DNA of 64,000 nt from Kitasatospora aureofaciens (GTDB lineage: Bacteria; Actinomycetota; Actinomycetes; Streptomycetales; Streptomycetaceae): assembly GCF_001188955.3 (NCBI RefSeq), contig NZ_JPRF03000018.1:1-64000 (forward strand), given 5' to 3'. The position numbers and the translations under genes are program-made. Below are positions 54,426 to 63,388 of the stretch, in pieces. The notes beneath the pieces were generated by a model. The model was not told where the DNA came from. It searched no databases and saw only the letters and a program-made list of their open reading frames with translations. Numbering within the stretch: the first letter of the stretch is position 1; each line of letters begins with the position of its first letter.

Positions 54426-56212
54426 CGCTGTTCCTGAGGGCCGTGGGCCTGGTGAGGGTCGGGGATTTCGGCGGGGTTGGTGGTGATCAGCCTGTGCTCG
54501 GTTGAGGAGGCCGTGGTGGTGAAGGCGGCGCGCTGGCCGGGGCCGGCGCAGAGCAGGGCTTGGCCTTGGAGTGCGGCGAGGAGGTAGGCGGCCTCGCCGG
54601 CGGACAGGCGGAAGGCTTCGGCGACCGCGTCGATGGCCTGCGGGGCTTGGCGGAGCAGGATCTGTGTGGCGGCGTTCGCCACGATCGCCTTTCCCAGGTC
54701 GGTGGCCAGCAGATCGGCGGTGTCCTGGGTGATGACGGACAGGCCTGCCCAGCGCTTGCGCGAGGATTTGGCCATGCGGTAGAGGAACTGGGCGCCGTGC
54801 TCGTCGCGCATCAGCAGCCAGGCCTCGTCGACGATGATCAGCCTCGGCCGTCGATCGCCCGGATCTGTGACGACCCGCCAGATGGCGTCGAGCGTGAGCA
54901 TGGTGGCTGCGGCTTTCAGCTCGTCGGGAACGTCCCGCAGCGAGTACACGGTCAGATGGCTGCGACCGGTGTGCGTGGTGGGGCCGTCGAAGAGCTGGCG
55001 GTGGCTGCCCGTCGCGTACGGCGCGAGGCGCTCGGCGAGCCGCTTCGCCGCCGGATCGGCCGTGTCGGCGAGGGCCTGGGCGAGGTCGGACAGCAGCGGT
55101 GCCAGGCGCGTGTGCGTTCGCGGATCCGACGTGATCCCAGCGCGGCGATATGTCGTGAGGATCGCCGTGTCCATCAGCGCTTTGTCTGCGCTGTCGAGTG
55201 CCTCGCCGAGCAGGACGGCGAGGAAGCTGTGCAGGAACAGTGCTCGGCGCGTCAGGCCGTCACCCGTGCCGGGATCCCCGTCTGCGAGCTCGAGTGGGTT
55301 GATCCGCACGCTGTCGGCACCGAGGCGGACTGTCGTGCCGCCGACGGCTTCGGCGAGGCGCGTGTACTCGTCCTCCGGGTCGATGACGAAGACCTGTACG
55401 CCTTGGTAGAGCAGCCGCAGTGCTTCGAGCTTGGCGAGATAGGACTTGCCGGCCCCGGACCGCGCGAGCGTCACCGAGTTGTGGTTGTCCTGCGCGAACC
55501 GGTCCCACAGCACCAGACCGGACGCGGCGGCGTTCAGCCCGAACAGAACCGGTCCGACCTCCGACCCCGCAGCCGAGCTGGTCCCGCCGGAGGGAAGATC
55601 GGGTGAGGTGAAGGGGAAGCACGCAGCGAGGGCCGCCGTGTCGAACGTCCGCTTCACATTGAGCTGGTCCACGCAGAGCGGCAGGCAGGTCGTCCAGCCC
55701 TCAAGCGCTCGCCAGGTCGCGGTGTGGCAGCGCAGCAGCATCGACTCGGCGATCGCCCGCACCGCGGACAACTCGTCCGCGAGCTGCTCCCGGGTGGCGG
55801 CGTAGATCGTGAGGTAGAGGCCGAGGCGGAAGAGCTTGCCTTCGCCCCGCGCAACGCGCCAGGCGAGCTCGGCGGCATCCTGCGCAGCGGCCTCCGTCTC
55901 CGGGTCCTCCAGGCGTCCCCGCTGGTAGCCGGTCCGGCGCTCGGCCTCCAGCCGGGCGCGCTGCTTGCGCAGCCGCTGGCCCGCGATCGCCGGAGGCAAG
56001 GGCTCGATGTGCAGGCTGACGTCGAGTCGGCCCGGGTAGGCCAGCAGGGGTTCCAGCCAGCCCGGTCCGACCTCGGCCGGGTAGCCGGTGACGATGAGCG
56101 TGCTGGCGAGCAGGTCGCCGACCGCCAGGACGCGGGGCTCGATCTGGATGCTGTCCGGTCCCAGGCCGAGTCCGGTCGGCTCGTCGGCGCGGAGGTCATG
56201 TCGGCGCTTCAC
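54422..56212 (-). CDS. VirB4-like type IV secretion ATPase
   Basis: The 596-residue ATPase powers assembly and substrate transfer of a type IV secretion system. Walker A RSGAGKS is at 251–257, and the nearby 'FVIDPEDEYTRLAEAVGGTT' is typical of VirB4/TraC. Walker B is at about 457–467 (RLIIVDEAWLLM), followed by 'QDTADLLATDLGKAIVANAA' as in FtsK/HerA-type family members. The N-terminal half has the VirB4 ferredoxin-like region. Its start overlaps the PrgI gene by four bases and its end overlaps the coupling-protein remnant. Confidence 0.92.
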   Translation of the reverse strand: MKRRHDLRADEPTGLGLGPDSIQIEPRVLAVGDLLASTLIVTGYPAEVGPGWLEPLLAYPGRLDVSLHIEPLPPAIAGQRLRKQRARLEAERRTGYQRGRLEDPETEAAAQDAAELAWRVARGEGKLFRLGLYLTIYAATREQLADELSAVRAIAESMLLRCHTATWRALEGWTTCLPLCVDQLNVKRTFDTAALAACFPFTSPDLPSGGTSSAAGSEVGPVLFGLNAAASGLVLWDRFAQDNHNSVTLARSGAGKSYLAKLEALRLLYQGVQVFVIDPEDEYTRLAEAVGGTTVRLGADSVRINPLELADGDPGTGDGLTRRALFLHSFLAVLLGEALDSADKALMDTAILTTYRRAGITSDPRTHTRLAPLLSDLAQALADTADPAAKRLAERLAPYATGSHRQLFDGPTTHTGRSHLTVYSLRDVPDELKAAATMLTLDAIWRVVTDPGDRRPRLIIVDEAWLLMRDEHGAQFLYRMAKSSRKRWAGLSVITQDTADLLATDLGKAIVANAATQILLRQAPQAIDAVAEAFRLSAGEAAYLLAALQGQALLCAGPGQRAAFTTTASSTEHRLITTNPAEIPDPHQAHGPQEQR

Positions 56213-57174
56213 CAGGCACCCCCTTCTTCGGCATAGGTGATGGGCCTGTCAGGGAGTGCGGGGTTCGGGTGGAGCGGGGTGTCCGGCGCAGCGGCGGCGG
56301 CCAGCTGCGCGAACGCCTCGTTCCCGGTCAGCACCCGTACCGGGATCTCCGCTGCGGCCAGCAGGCCGGCTGTCTCCTCGGCGCGGCGCAAGGACCGCAG
56401 GGCTGCCGCGCGGTCGAGGCCCGTCTCGCGATGTGCGAGCAGCACCTGACGGGACAGCAGTTCTTGCTCGGTGGCCAGGTCTGCGAGGAATGCAGCGTGC
56501 TCAAGGCACGCAAGCTCCAGGAGTGGGTGCGGAAGTTCCGGGGCGGAACGTTCCAGAGCCGCCACAGCTGCTCCGGTCTCCAGCCGCTGGGTACGGACCA
56601 GGATCTGAGCTGGCCCGGTGAGCGCGTTCAGCCAGTGGGCGAACGCGGACAAGAGGACCTGCTGCTCGCCGCCCGTCCGCAGAGCGAAGTTGACGGTGCC
56701 TGCCCGGCTGAGCGCAACACGCCCGGCGCTGGAAACGTCCAGCACCCCGTTCTCGCCGACCGCAGCGACCGGCAGGGCGAGTTTGGCGGCGCGTGCCGGA
56801 GCCTGCTCGCTCAATACGAGGTCCTGCCAGGGCATCGACGCGGCCTCTGGAGCGGCGTGAGGGGCGAGCAGGTGAGGCGATCGGCGGTGGCGCCACGCTG
56901 CCAGCAGCCACCGGTCCAGCGGAAGGTGGTCGCGCCGCATGAGGACGGCGAGCGTTGCAGCTGTCGCGACGGGCAGGGCGCCGGCGAGGTAGAAGACGGG
57001 TGGCAGCACGTGCCTGAACGCTCGGTAGCCGAGCCACAGCACGATCGCGACTACGGCCAGCTGAAGGGCCTGGCGCGCGGTGAGCGGGCCGAGGACGGTG
57101 TCCTCTCTGTCTACGTCGGCGGGGATCTTGACGAGCGAGGGCCAATCGTCTTCGTCGCGGGAGTACTTGCTCAC
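56209..57174 (-). CDS. PrgI-family type IV secretion protein
   Basis: The 321-residue protein has the PrgI-family start: a short charged N-terminus and 'VKIPADVDREDTVLGPLTAR', then two membrane helices (QALQLAVVAIVLWLGYRAF and PPVFYLAGALPVATAATLAV) and 'RRDHLPLDRWLLAAWRHRRS'. The soluble C-terminal region is rich in Ala/Leu. Proteins of this family precede VirB4 in Gram-positive conjugation operons and are thought to sit in the membrane channel. It starts ten bases after the TrbL-like gene. Confidence 0.88.
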   Translation of the reverse strand: MSKYSRDEDDWPSLVKIPADVDREDTVLGPLTARQALQLAVVAIVLWLGYRAFRHVLPPVFYLAGALPVATAATLAVLMRRDHLPLDRWLLAAWRHRRSPHLLAPHAAPEAASMPWQDLVLSEQAPARAAKLALPVAAVGENGVLDVSSAGRVALSRAGTVNFALRTGGEQQVLLSAFAHWLNALTGPAQILVRTQRLETGAAVAALERSAPELPHPLLELACLEHAAFLADLATEQELLSRQVLLAHRETGLDRAAALRSLRRAEETAGLLAAAEIPVRVLTGNEAFAQLAAAAAPDTPLHPNPALPDRPITYAEEGGAW

Positions 57175-57183
57175 TCTTGGGGT

Positions 57184-59115
57184 TCAGCTCCTTCCCGGGC
57201 GGCGGCTGTTGCCGCTGTTGTCGTCGAGCGGTGGGCGAAGCGGTGCCGGGCGGGGGATCGGCGGCGGGAGATTGGCTCGGGCGGGGCGCAGGTTGGCCGC
57301 CGACCGGGACCGGTGAGTGGGCGGAGGGGTGCTGGGGCCCGGAGGACTGGGTGAGGCGCCGGACGGTTTGCCGTGTGGGCCGCCGGATCCCTTTGGCGCG
57401 TTGCCTCCACCCGTTCTGCCGGTCCCGCCGCTGAGCGCCTGGGGTGCCTGAGCCGGCCCGTTCGCGGCCCCTATGGTGCCGGACTGCGCGGTGTTCGGCG
57501 GGCGGGTCGCCGTCTTGTAGGGGGTGCCCCACTGGTACTGCGGGACCGAGCCCGAGCTGCCGCTGGCTCCGCCGGTCGGCGAGGAGCCGGGAGTAGAGGG
57601 CCCAGGGCCTGACCCTGGCGACGAAGGGCCGCCCCCGCCCGGGGTACGTCCGGCGGTGCGACTGCCGGGTCCTGCCCCGGGGCGTCCACCGCTCGGTCCG
57701 CCGGGGCGACGAGGACCGGTGGGTCCCGTCGGACCGCTGGGTGGCCGGCCTCCTGCCGGGCCGCCGCCTGCGCCTCCTGCCCGGGAGCGGCCCGTGCGGG
57801 GGACGCTGCGGGCCGTGGAAGAGCCTGCCCTGGTGGCGCTTCGAGCAGTGCGGAGCTTGCCGGCGAGCTGGGCGCCGAACGCGTACGGACCCATGGGCAT
57901 CCCGAGGGCGCCAAGAGCGATCTTGCGCACCGTACGCAGGCCCCCGATCCTCATGCCGCCTCCACCCGTGACCGTTCGCGCCGGTGTGGTGACGATGCGA
58001 CGGATCCAACTGGGGACCTTGATCAGGAGGTAGAGCGTGCAGCACAGCAGCATCAGGTTGATCAGCGCGGCTGAATCCGGGACGGGGATGAGCCCGTAGT
58101 TGCCCGGGTCCAGGAGGGCCTTGACACAGACGAGGAAGACGATCGCCTGCGCGATCTCGGTGCCGAGGCAGCCGAGGTAGGCACGCCACCACAGCCGGGC
58201 GATGCCGTCGCTGAGCGGGTGAGCGTGGCAGGCGAGCATCAGCGGGGCCGCGACCGTCAGCACGATCGTGGCGGCGGTGCGCACCAGTGCGGTGATCAGC
58301 AGCGCCGAGCCGAGTACGGCGACGGCGAGTGTGAACACCAGCAGGTACAGCGGCGCGGCCGGAGAAGAGATCTGGGCGAGGAGCAGCCCGATGAGGGTGC
58401 CTGCGACGTCCTCGGCTGTGATGCCTTCGCCGAAGATGGCCGCCGCGACCGCGTTCGCCACGCTGAGGGTGGTGGAGCAGATCGTCAGTGACAGGTTCGA
58501 GGCAGCGATGCCCAGCAGCAGTCGCGGGATGACGTCCTGCGCTCCCCAGCGCTGCTGGACACTGCCGTGGGTCATGGTGGTGATCCCGGTGGCGAGGACG
58601 AACAGCCCGTACACGCCGAGTGAGATCAGTCGCATGGTCTCCCACAGCTCGCGCACCCGTGGTTGCTCGGCCGGGTTGGGCGTGGTGAGCAGGGCTCGGA
58701 CCAGGGAATTGATCAGCGGGGTGACGAACGGCCGGATCAGGTCGGCCAACCAGTGCGTGATCGCCTGGCGGATCTGGCCAGGGATGTCCCAGAACGACAC
58801 TGATTCCCCGCCTCCGCTGCCGTGCTCGGGCGGAGGCGTGGGCGAGGGCCCTGGCGACGGAGCCGGTGTCGGCATCGGCCGCGGCGGCACCTTGGCCGGG
58901 GGAGAAGGCATGAGACCGGCGTCCTGGCCCGACGTCCCCGGGTCCGCCTTCGGCGGCGAGGGGGAAGGCGCGGACGGCCCGGCGCCGGGAGCTGGACTCG
59001 GGTCGGCGTGCGCCCGCGGCGACATGACCAGGACGACGGAGAGCATCCCGATCGTGGCGACGGACATCCCGATCCATGGCCACCACCGCCAGCCCGGCGT
59101 CTGAAGCGATGTCAC
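57184..59115 (-). CDS. TrbL/VirB6-like polytopic channel protein
   Basis: The 643-residue membrane protein has an N-terminal signal-anchor (WIGMSVATIGMLSVVLVM) and a Pro-rich extracellular linker. About six transmembrane segments follow in the middle, including 'LISLGVYGLFVLATGITTM' and 'PLYLLVFTLAVAVLGSALLI'. The cytoplasmic tail (about residues 420–640) is Gly/Pro/Arg-rich low-complexity. This layout is that of TrbL/VirB6-like mating-channel proteins in actinomycete elements. The GTG start overlaps the stop of the pilin gene. Tail length is unusual compared with Gram-negative VirB6. Confidence 0.82.
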   Translation of the reverse strand: MTSLQTPGWRWWPWIGMSVATIGMLSVVLVMSPRAHADPSPAPGAGPSAPSPSPPKADPGTSGQDAGLMPSPPAKVPPRPMPTPAPSPGPSPTPPPEHGSGGGESVSFWDIPGQIRQAITHWLADLIRPFVTPLINSLVRALLTTPNPAEQPRVRELWETMRLISLGVYGLFVLATGITTMTHGSVQQRWGAQDVIPRLLLGIAASNLSLTICSTTLSVANAVAAAIFGEGITAEDVAGTLIGLLLAQISSPAAPLYLLVFTLAVAVLGSALLITALVRTAATIVLTVAAPLMLACHAHPLSDGIARLWWRAYLGCLGTEIAQAIVFLVCVKALLDPGNYGLIPVPDSAALINLMLLCCTLYLLIKVPSWIRRIVTTPARTVTGGGGMRIGGLRTVRKIALGALGMPMGPYAFGAQLAGKLRTARSATRAGSSTARSVPRTGRSRAGGAGGGPAGGRPPSGPTGPTGPRRPGGPSGGRPGAGPGSRTAGRTPGGGGPSSPGSGPGPSTPGSSPTGGASGSSGSVPQYQWGTPYKTATRPPNTAQSGTIGAANGPAQAPQALSGGTGRTGGGNAPKGSGGPHGKPSGASPSPPGPSTPPPTHRSRSAANLRPARANLPPPIPRPAPLRPPLDDNSGNSRRPGRS

Positions 59116-59579
59116 GTCGCTCCGACCAGACCCTTGAGGATGTCGAGGATCACCGGGGCCAGGATGGCGATCATGTAGCCGATCCCGGCGGACTGCAGGG
59201 CAGTCTTCGCCTTTTGGACCTCACCCGGATCGCCTCCGGCCAGCAGATATCGCAGGCCCCCGATGGTCAGGAAGGTGGTGGCGACCGCCGCGATGATCCC
59301 GGTGATCCACGTGGTGATGTTGCCGAGTACCTGGTCGAGCGTTGGTGGCTTGGCCGGCGGTTCGGCGAAGGCTGATCCGGCGACCAGGATCACCAGCAGC
59401 GCGGCGAGGGCGAGCACGGCGGGCAGAGCGTAGGGCGAGGCGGGTGGACGGTGCGGTTGGGGCGGACGAGCGGACACGGGGACTCCCGAATGGGTGCGAA
59501 CATCGGGCAGAAAGGCGAACTGGCTGGGCTGCGGAGAGAGGGGATGCGGTCGGTCGGGCACCTGGCCGGGGGGCTCCAT
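59112..59579 (-). CDS. VirB2/TrbC-like pilin or small channel protein
   Basis: The 155-residue protein has a signal-like segment 'LPAVLALAALLVILVAGSAF' ending in AFA. The mature part has two hydrophobic segments (WITGIIAAVATTFLTIGGLR and GIGYMIAILAPVILDILKGL) separated by 'YLLAGGDPGEVQKAKTALQS'. This is the VirB2/TrbC layout and the short 'GGDPGEVQKAKTALQSAGIG' loop is typical of Gram-positive homologues. ATG 59579 is given; GTG 59477, with GGGAG just upstream, may be the real start. It is the first gene of the secretion operon. Confidence 0.82.
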   Translation of the reverse strand: MEPPGQVPDRPHPLSPQPSQFAFLPDVRTHSGVPVSARPPQPHRPPASPYALPAVLALAALLVILVAGSAFAEPPAKPPTLDQVLGNITTWITGIIAAVATTFLTIGGLRYLLAGGDPGEVQKAKTALQSAGIGYMIAILAPVILDILKGLVGAT

Positions 59580-59735
59580 CAGGCCGTCACCTCCCCTCGC
59601 GGGTCGGGTGGCGGGTGGCAGCGGTGTCAGCGTCTGCGGCGGAGTCCTCGGGACTGACGGATGCCGGCCCCGCCTGTGGACTGCCGGGGCCGCATCCCCT
59701 TCTCACCTGGTCAAAACGCCATCAACTGATGGTTT

Positions 59736-60530
59736 CTAACGCTCGGTCATCAGATCGACCGTGGCCGTGCAGTCGAGTCTGCCGCTGCGGATGGCCTCGG
59801 CGAGCTTCACCTCCGCCCGGCGCCGCTTCATCCCCAGTGACTCCGGCGTGCATCCCCGCTGCTCGGCCAGCACCCGGACCGGCATGCCCTCCAGACGGGT
59901 GCGGGCGATCAGCTCGGCAGTGTCCCGCGACAGCACACCCTGGCCGATTGCCAGCTCCAGTACGGCCTCCGGGTTCGGAGCCGCGGCCTGCTGCGTCTCC
60001 TGCTCGCCGAGCTCAGCCGTCCTGCGGATGTGGCCCGTCTCCTGGTTCCGGAACGTGCGCGCCGCCCGGTCCGCAGCCCAGCACAGAGAAGCCGGGATCG
60101 TGCCCGGCGCTGTCATCGCGTGCGCCCGCTCCCGCAGCGAGGTGAGCGCCTCCCAGAAACCGGCCAGCATCACCTGCTGCACCTCCACCGCCAGCTCCGG
60201 CACCTCCCGGCGCATCCGGCCGGCGATCCGCCACAGCCCCGGCAGCGCCATCGCGCACGTCGCCGCCCGCCAGTCTTCACCGGCTTGACCGCCGGCGCGG
60301 GTCAGGTGCAGCAGCCGCACCCACACCGCCCCGCGCGCCTGGAACCCGACGGACGGGTGCAGCAGCAGCGTCCGCAGCGCCGCCATGTCCAGCCAGCTGT
60401 CCGGCAGGCCCTCGCCCAGGTCGCCGACGTACAAGGCCAGCGGCACCGGCCGCTCCACCAGGCGCTGCATCTCCAGCTCCACGAGCTGCAGCGGCTCGAC
60501 CGGCCGGTCCGAGATCGTACGGAAGTTCAT
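59736..60530 (-). CDS. sigma-like helix-turn-helix regulator of the mobile element
   Basis: The 264-residue protein has a C-terminal helix-turn-helix resembling region 4 of sigma-70 factors (SRDTAELIARTRLEGMPVRV, then LAEQRGCTPESLGMKRRRAE). The N-terminal region is helical and includes 'QLVELEMQRLVERPVPLALY' and 'WEALTSLRERAHAM'. Similar proteins occur in streptomycete integrative elements, upstream of the secretion genes. It lies 156 bases before the pilin gene. A role as an activator of the transfer operon is inferred. ATG 60530 is chosen; the frame is open further upstream without conserved sequence. Confidence 0.7.
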   Translation of the reverse strand: MNFRTISDRPVEPLQLVELEMQRLVERPVPLALYVGDLGEGLPDSWLDMAALRTLLLHPSVGFQARGAVWVRLLHLTRAGGQAGEDWRAATCAMALPGLWRIAGRMRREVPELAVEVQQVMLAGFWEALTSLRERAHAMTAPGTIPASLCWAADRAARTFRNQETGHIRRTAELGEQETQQAAAPNPEAVLELAIGQGVLSRDTAELIARTRLEGMPVRVLAEQRGCTPESLGMKRRRAEVKLAEAIRSGRLDCTATVDLMTER

Positions 60531-60932
60531 GCTGGTGCTCCTTCGATCCGTGGTCGTCGGCGGTGATCGCCGAGTGGACCGAGTGCGCCAAGGCTCGTGG
60601 AGCCGATCCGGAGCAGACCTCCAGGCGGCCCAGAGCAGGCATGGCGCCAGCACGGAGCGCGCATGGAGGTGGCGCGGAGGCGGTAGTCCTCCACCTCACC
60701 TCCGTTATCGATCTGACCTGCGAAAACACCATCCGCGACCGCGGAGGAATCTCCCAGGCGACGGCGCAGGAAATTCCTCGAAGAAATCTCTCCAGGCCTC
60801 TTCCCAAGCACCATGCGGCGGGGCTGGGCAGCGTCAGGCAGCGGAAAAGTGCGGGCGGGCGTTAGAAAGCCGCCCGCTGCCGCGTTTCTCTGGATGTCAG
60901 CGTCCTGCGGCGGCCATCAGGCCGAGACACCC
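60531..60932. promoter_or_regulatory. divergent intergenic region of the mobile element
   Basis: The 402 bases between the sigma-like gene and the methylase-like gene hold no convincing gene. They contain AT-richer patches near 60700–60800 (for example GAAATTCCTCGAAGAAATCT), the most likely place for the promoters of both directions. Confidence 0.4.
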
Positions 60933-61712
60933 ATGAACCACCCCGCACCTGAAGCTGCCACCAGCTCCCAGCAGTCCAAGATCCCCTCCAGCAAGGCGAA
61001 CAAGGCCGTGCCGCTGTCGGTCTGGCTCACCGAACCGCTCGCCGGCTGCTGCCCGACCTGCGAGAACCCCACCGGCGCGGCGTGCGCCCAGCGGATCCCG
61101 CCCGGCCTCGCCAGGCAGATCACTGAGGCGTTCTCGGCCCGCGGTGATCTCGTCTTCATCCCCGATGCCGGCAACGCCGCCGTCCTCGCCGCCGCCGTCC
61201 AGGCGGGCCGAAGGGTCCTCGCCCTCGCCTCCAGCCACCAGAGCGCGCACCTCGCCTATGACACCTTGCACATCACCGCCCCCACCGTGGCATCCCTCGC
61301 CGTTCTTCGACGCGGCACCCCAGGGCATCCCTCCGGCAGGGCGGACAGCCAACAGGGGCGCGCCCGCCTCGCGATCGCCGCACCCCACGACTCGGCGACT
61401 CCCGTACAACTCACCGCGCTCGCCGAGACCTGCACGCGCGCACTCCGGCCGGACGGCGTCCTTGTTATCTGCACGCGCCAGACCAGCGGCCAGGAGACCG
61501 CCGGCCACGTTGTTGCCCACGCCCGCGCCTCAGGCCTCGTCTACCTGCAGCACATCGCCGCCGTCGAAGCCACCGCCGGTGACGCTGGCCTTGTGCCCCG
61601 AGCCCCCGTCCGCACCCAGCACCACCCGGGCTGTGCCTGCCACCACCCCCGGCCCGGATCGGGGCGGCACGCTCTGATCCACAGCGACCTCCTGGTCTTC
61701 ACCAAGCCGTGA
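60933..61712 (+). CDS. DNA-methylase-like protein lacking catalytic motifs
   Basis: The 259-residue protein has a Cys-rich start (LAGCCPTCENPTGAACAQRI) and 'GDLVFIPDAGNAAVLAAAVQ' where a methylase would have its SAM-binding motif I. A C-terminal half follows with 'TCTRALRPDGVLVICTRQTS' and the ending 'SDLLVFTKP', the final strand typical of the neighbouring DNA methylase. There is no (D/S/T)PPY catalytic motif. It is probably a degenerate paralogue or a non-catalytic partner of the methylase encoded 46 bases downstream. ATG 60933 is used. Confidence 0.62.
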   Translation: MNHPAPEAATSSQQSKIPSSKANKAVPLSVWLTEPLAGCCPTCENPTGAACAQRIPPGLARQITEAFSARGDLVFIPDAGNAAVLAAAVQAGRRVLALASSHQSAHLAYDTLHITAPTVASLAVLRRGTPGHPSGRADSQQGRARLAIAAPHDSATPVQLTALAETCTRALRPDGVLVICTRQTSGQETAGHVVAHARASGLVYLQHIAAVEATAGDAGLVPRAPVRTQHHPGCACHHPRPGSGRHALIHSDLLVFTKP

Positions 61713-61758
61713 AACCGGCCAGCCCGCCGCCCGTCCGAAGCCCACGAGGAGCGCCCGT

Positions 61759-62736
61759 ATGACCACCAGCCCCGACACGAAGCCCGCCGTCACCCCGCCC
61801 CGGTCCCCGTCGGCCGCGCCCGGCGCGGTGACGCTGGCTCAGCTGCCCACCTCGGTTTGGGTCACCGCACAGAAGGACGCCCGCAACCAGCGCCGTGGCC
61901 GCTACAGCCCCGCCTCCGCCGCCCACCCCGCCAAGATGCTTCCAGCCATCGCCGCCCATGCCGTCGCCACCTACACCGCGCCCGGCCAGCTCGTCCTCGA
62001 CCCGATGTGCGGCATCGGCACCACCCTCGTTGAGGCCGTGCATCTCGGCCGAAACGGCCTTGGCGTCGAACTCGAAGCCCGCTGGGCCGCCGTCGCCCGC
62101 GGAAACCTCAACCAAGCCCGCGCCCAGGGTGCCGTCGGCCACGCCTGCGTCAAGACCGGCGACGCCCGTCGTACCCATGCCCTCCTCGGCCCCGACCAGT
62201 ACGGCCGGGTGCAGCTCCTGCTCACCTCACCGCCCTACGGCGCCTCCCTGCACGGCCAGGTCGTCTCCAGCCGTGAGAGCGGCCAGCCCGGAATCGCCAA
62301 GTTCGACGGCACCTACGGCGACAACCCCGCCAACCTCGCCCACGCCGCCACCGACGAGCTCCTGGAGGCCTTCACCACCATCCTCACCAGCTGCCTGCCG
62401 CTGCTCGCCAACGGCGCGTACGTCGCCGTGACCGCCCGCCCCTGGCGCCACCACGGCGAACTCGTCGACCTGCCCGCCGCCGTCATCGCCGCCGGTCAAG
62501 CCGCAGGCCTCAGCCCCGTCGAGCGCTGCGTCGCCCTCCTTGCCGGCGTCCGAGACGGACAGCTGGTGGCCCGTCCCTCTTTCTTCCAGCTCAAGAACAT
62601 CCGCGCTGCCCGCGCGGCCGGCGTGCCGATGCACCTGATCGTCCACGAGGACGTCCTCGTCTTCCAGAAGCCCAAGCACCGTCCAGCCCCGGTCCGCCCG
62701 GACTGGCCGGACGCGGCAGCCTGGCAGGCGTCGTGA
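61759..62736 (+). CDS. site-specific DNA methyltransferase (N4-cytosine/N6-adenine type)
   Basis: The 325-residue protein has the SAM-binding motif I (VLDPMCGIGTTLVEAVHLGR, with DPMCGIGTT at 81–89), a motif II-like 'GLGVELEARW', and the catalytic motif IV TSPPY at 156–160 in 'VQLLLTSPPYGASLHGQVVS'. The order of I before IV with an upstream 'HPAKMLPAI' block fits amino-methylases of the γ-like type. The ending 'HEDVLVFQKPKHRP' matches its neighbour. No restriction gene lies nearby, so it could be an orphan methylase protecting the element or controlling it. Confidence 0.88.
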   Translation: MTTSPDTKPAVTPPRSPSAAPGAVTLAQLPTSVWVTAQKDARNQRRGRYSPASAAHPAKMLPAIAAHAVATYTAPGQLVLDPMCGIGTTLVEAVHLGRNGLGVELEARWAAVARGNLNQARAQGAVGHACVKTGDARRTHALLGPDQYGRVQLLLTSPPYGASLHGQVVSSRESGQPGIAKFDGTYGDNPANLAHAATDELLEAFTTILTSCLPLLANGAYVAVTARPWRHHGELVDLPAAVIAAGQAAGLSPVERCVALLAGVRDGQLVARPSFFQLKNIRAARAAGVPMHLIVHEDVLVFQKPKHRPAPVRPDWPDAAAWQAS

Positions 62737-63227
62737 CCCGCCGCCTGTTCCCGTCCGCACAGGATGCCTCCGACCGGTCATCTCCGTGCCCTGGGCAGCA
62801 GTCCCAGCCGACCACTGACATCGGGACTGCCGGGCAGCCCAAGGACTACAACGCCTCGCAGGCCCCGGAAGCGGCAGAGCAGGGCAGCAGCCTCGCCGAA
62901 CTTCTCGGTCTCCCGCCAGCCACCGCTGACACTGGCCATCCCGCACCCCGGGACCGGCAGCACCCCAGGCGTCGCAGGACACCTGGCAAGTCCGGCGACC
63001 TGTCCGACGCTGCCCGGCTTGACACCGTGCGCGCTGCAGGGGATCGCCTCCTGCATACTCCGGAGCAGGCCGCGGCCCTCCTCCAGGTCCCTGCCTCCTG
63101 GCTGCGAAAGAAGGCCGCCTCCGGAGCCGTCCCCTCAACCCGCGTCGGCCGACACCTCCGCTTCAGCCGCCAAGACCTTGACGACATCATCAGAGTCGGC
63201 GCGCGGTCCCCGAGTCCCAGGAAATGA
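62733..63227 (+). CDS. excisionase-like helix-turn-helix protein
   Basis: The 164-residue protein has a disordered N-terminal 95 residues (Ser/Gln/Pro-rich, with basic PRRRRTPGK). A C-terminal DNA-binding domain follows: 'LLHTPEQAAALLQVPASWLR', then 'KKAASGAVPSTRVGRHLRFS' and 'RQDLDDIIR', the MerR-like winged helix used by excisionases. The GTG start overlaps the methylase stop. It is directly upstream of the integrase, as excisionase genes are in actinomycete integrative elements. Confidence 0.82.
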   Translation: MTRRLFPSAQDASDRSSPCPGQQSQPTTDIGTAGQPKDYNASQAPEAAEQGSSLAELLGLPPATADTGHPAPRDRQHPRRRRTPGKSGDLSDAARLDTVRAAGDRLLHTPEQAAALLQVPASWLRKKAASGAVPSTRVGRHLRFSRQDLDDIIRVGARSPSPRK

Positions 63228-63388
63228 CCACCTCGGACATGGCCTGACCAGCGCAGATCTGCTCACGGCGAACATCCGCCGACGGTCTTGCCCTCATCGC
63301 CGCCTCCGAGCGTCCATCGTCGTCGCCGGCCCGTGGAAACGCGGGCCGGCGGCAAACCCTGCCGACCCCGATCTGACAGGAGGCACCC

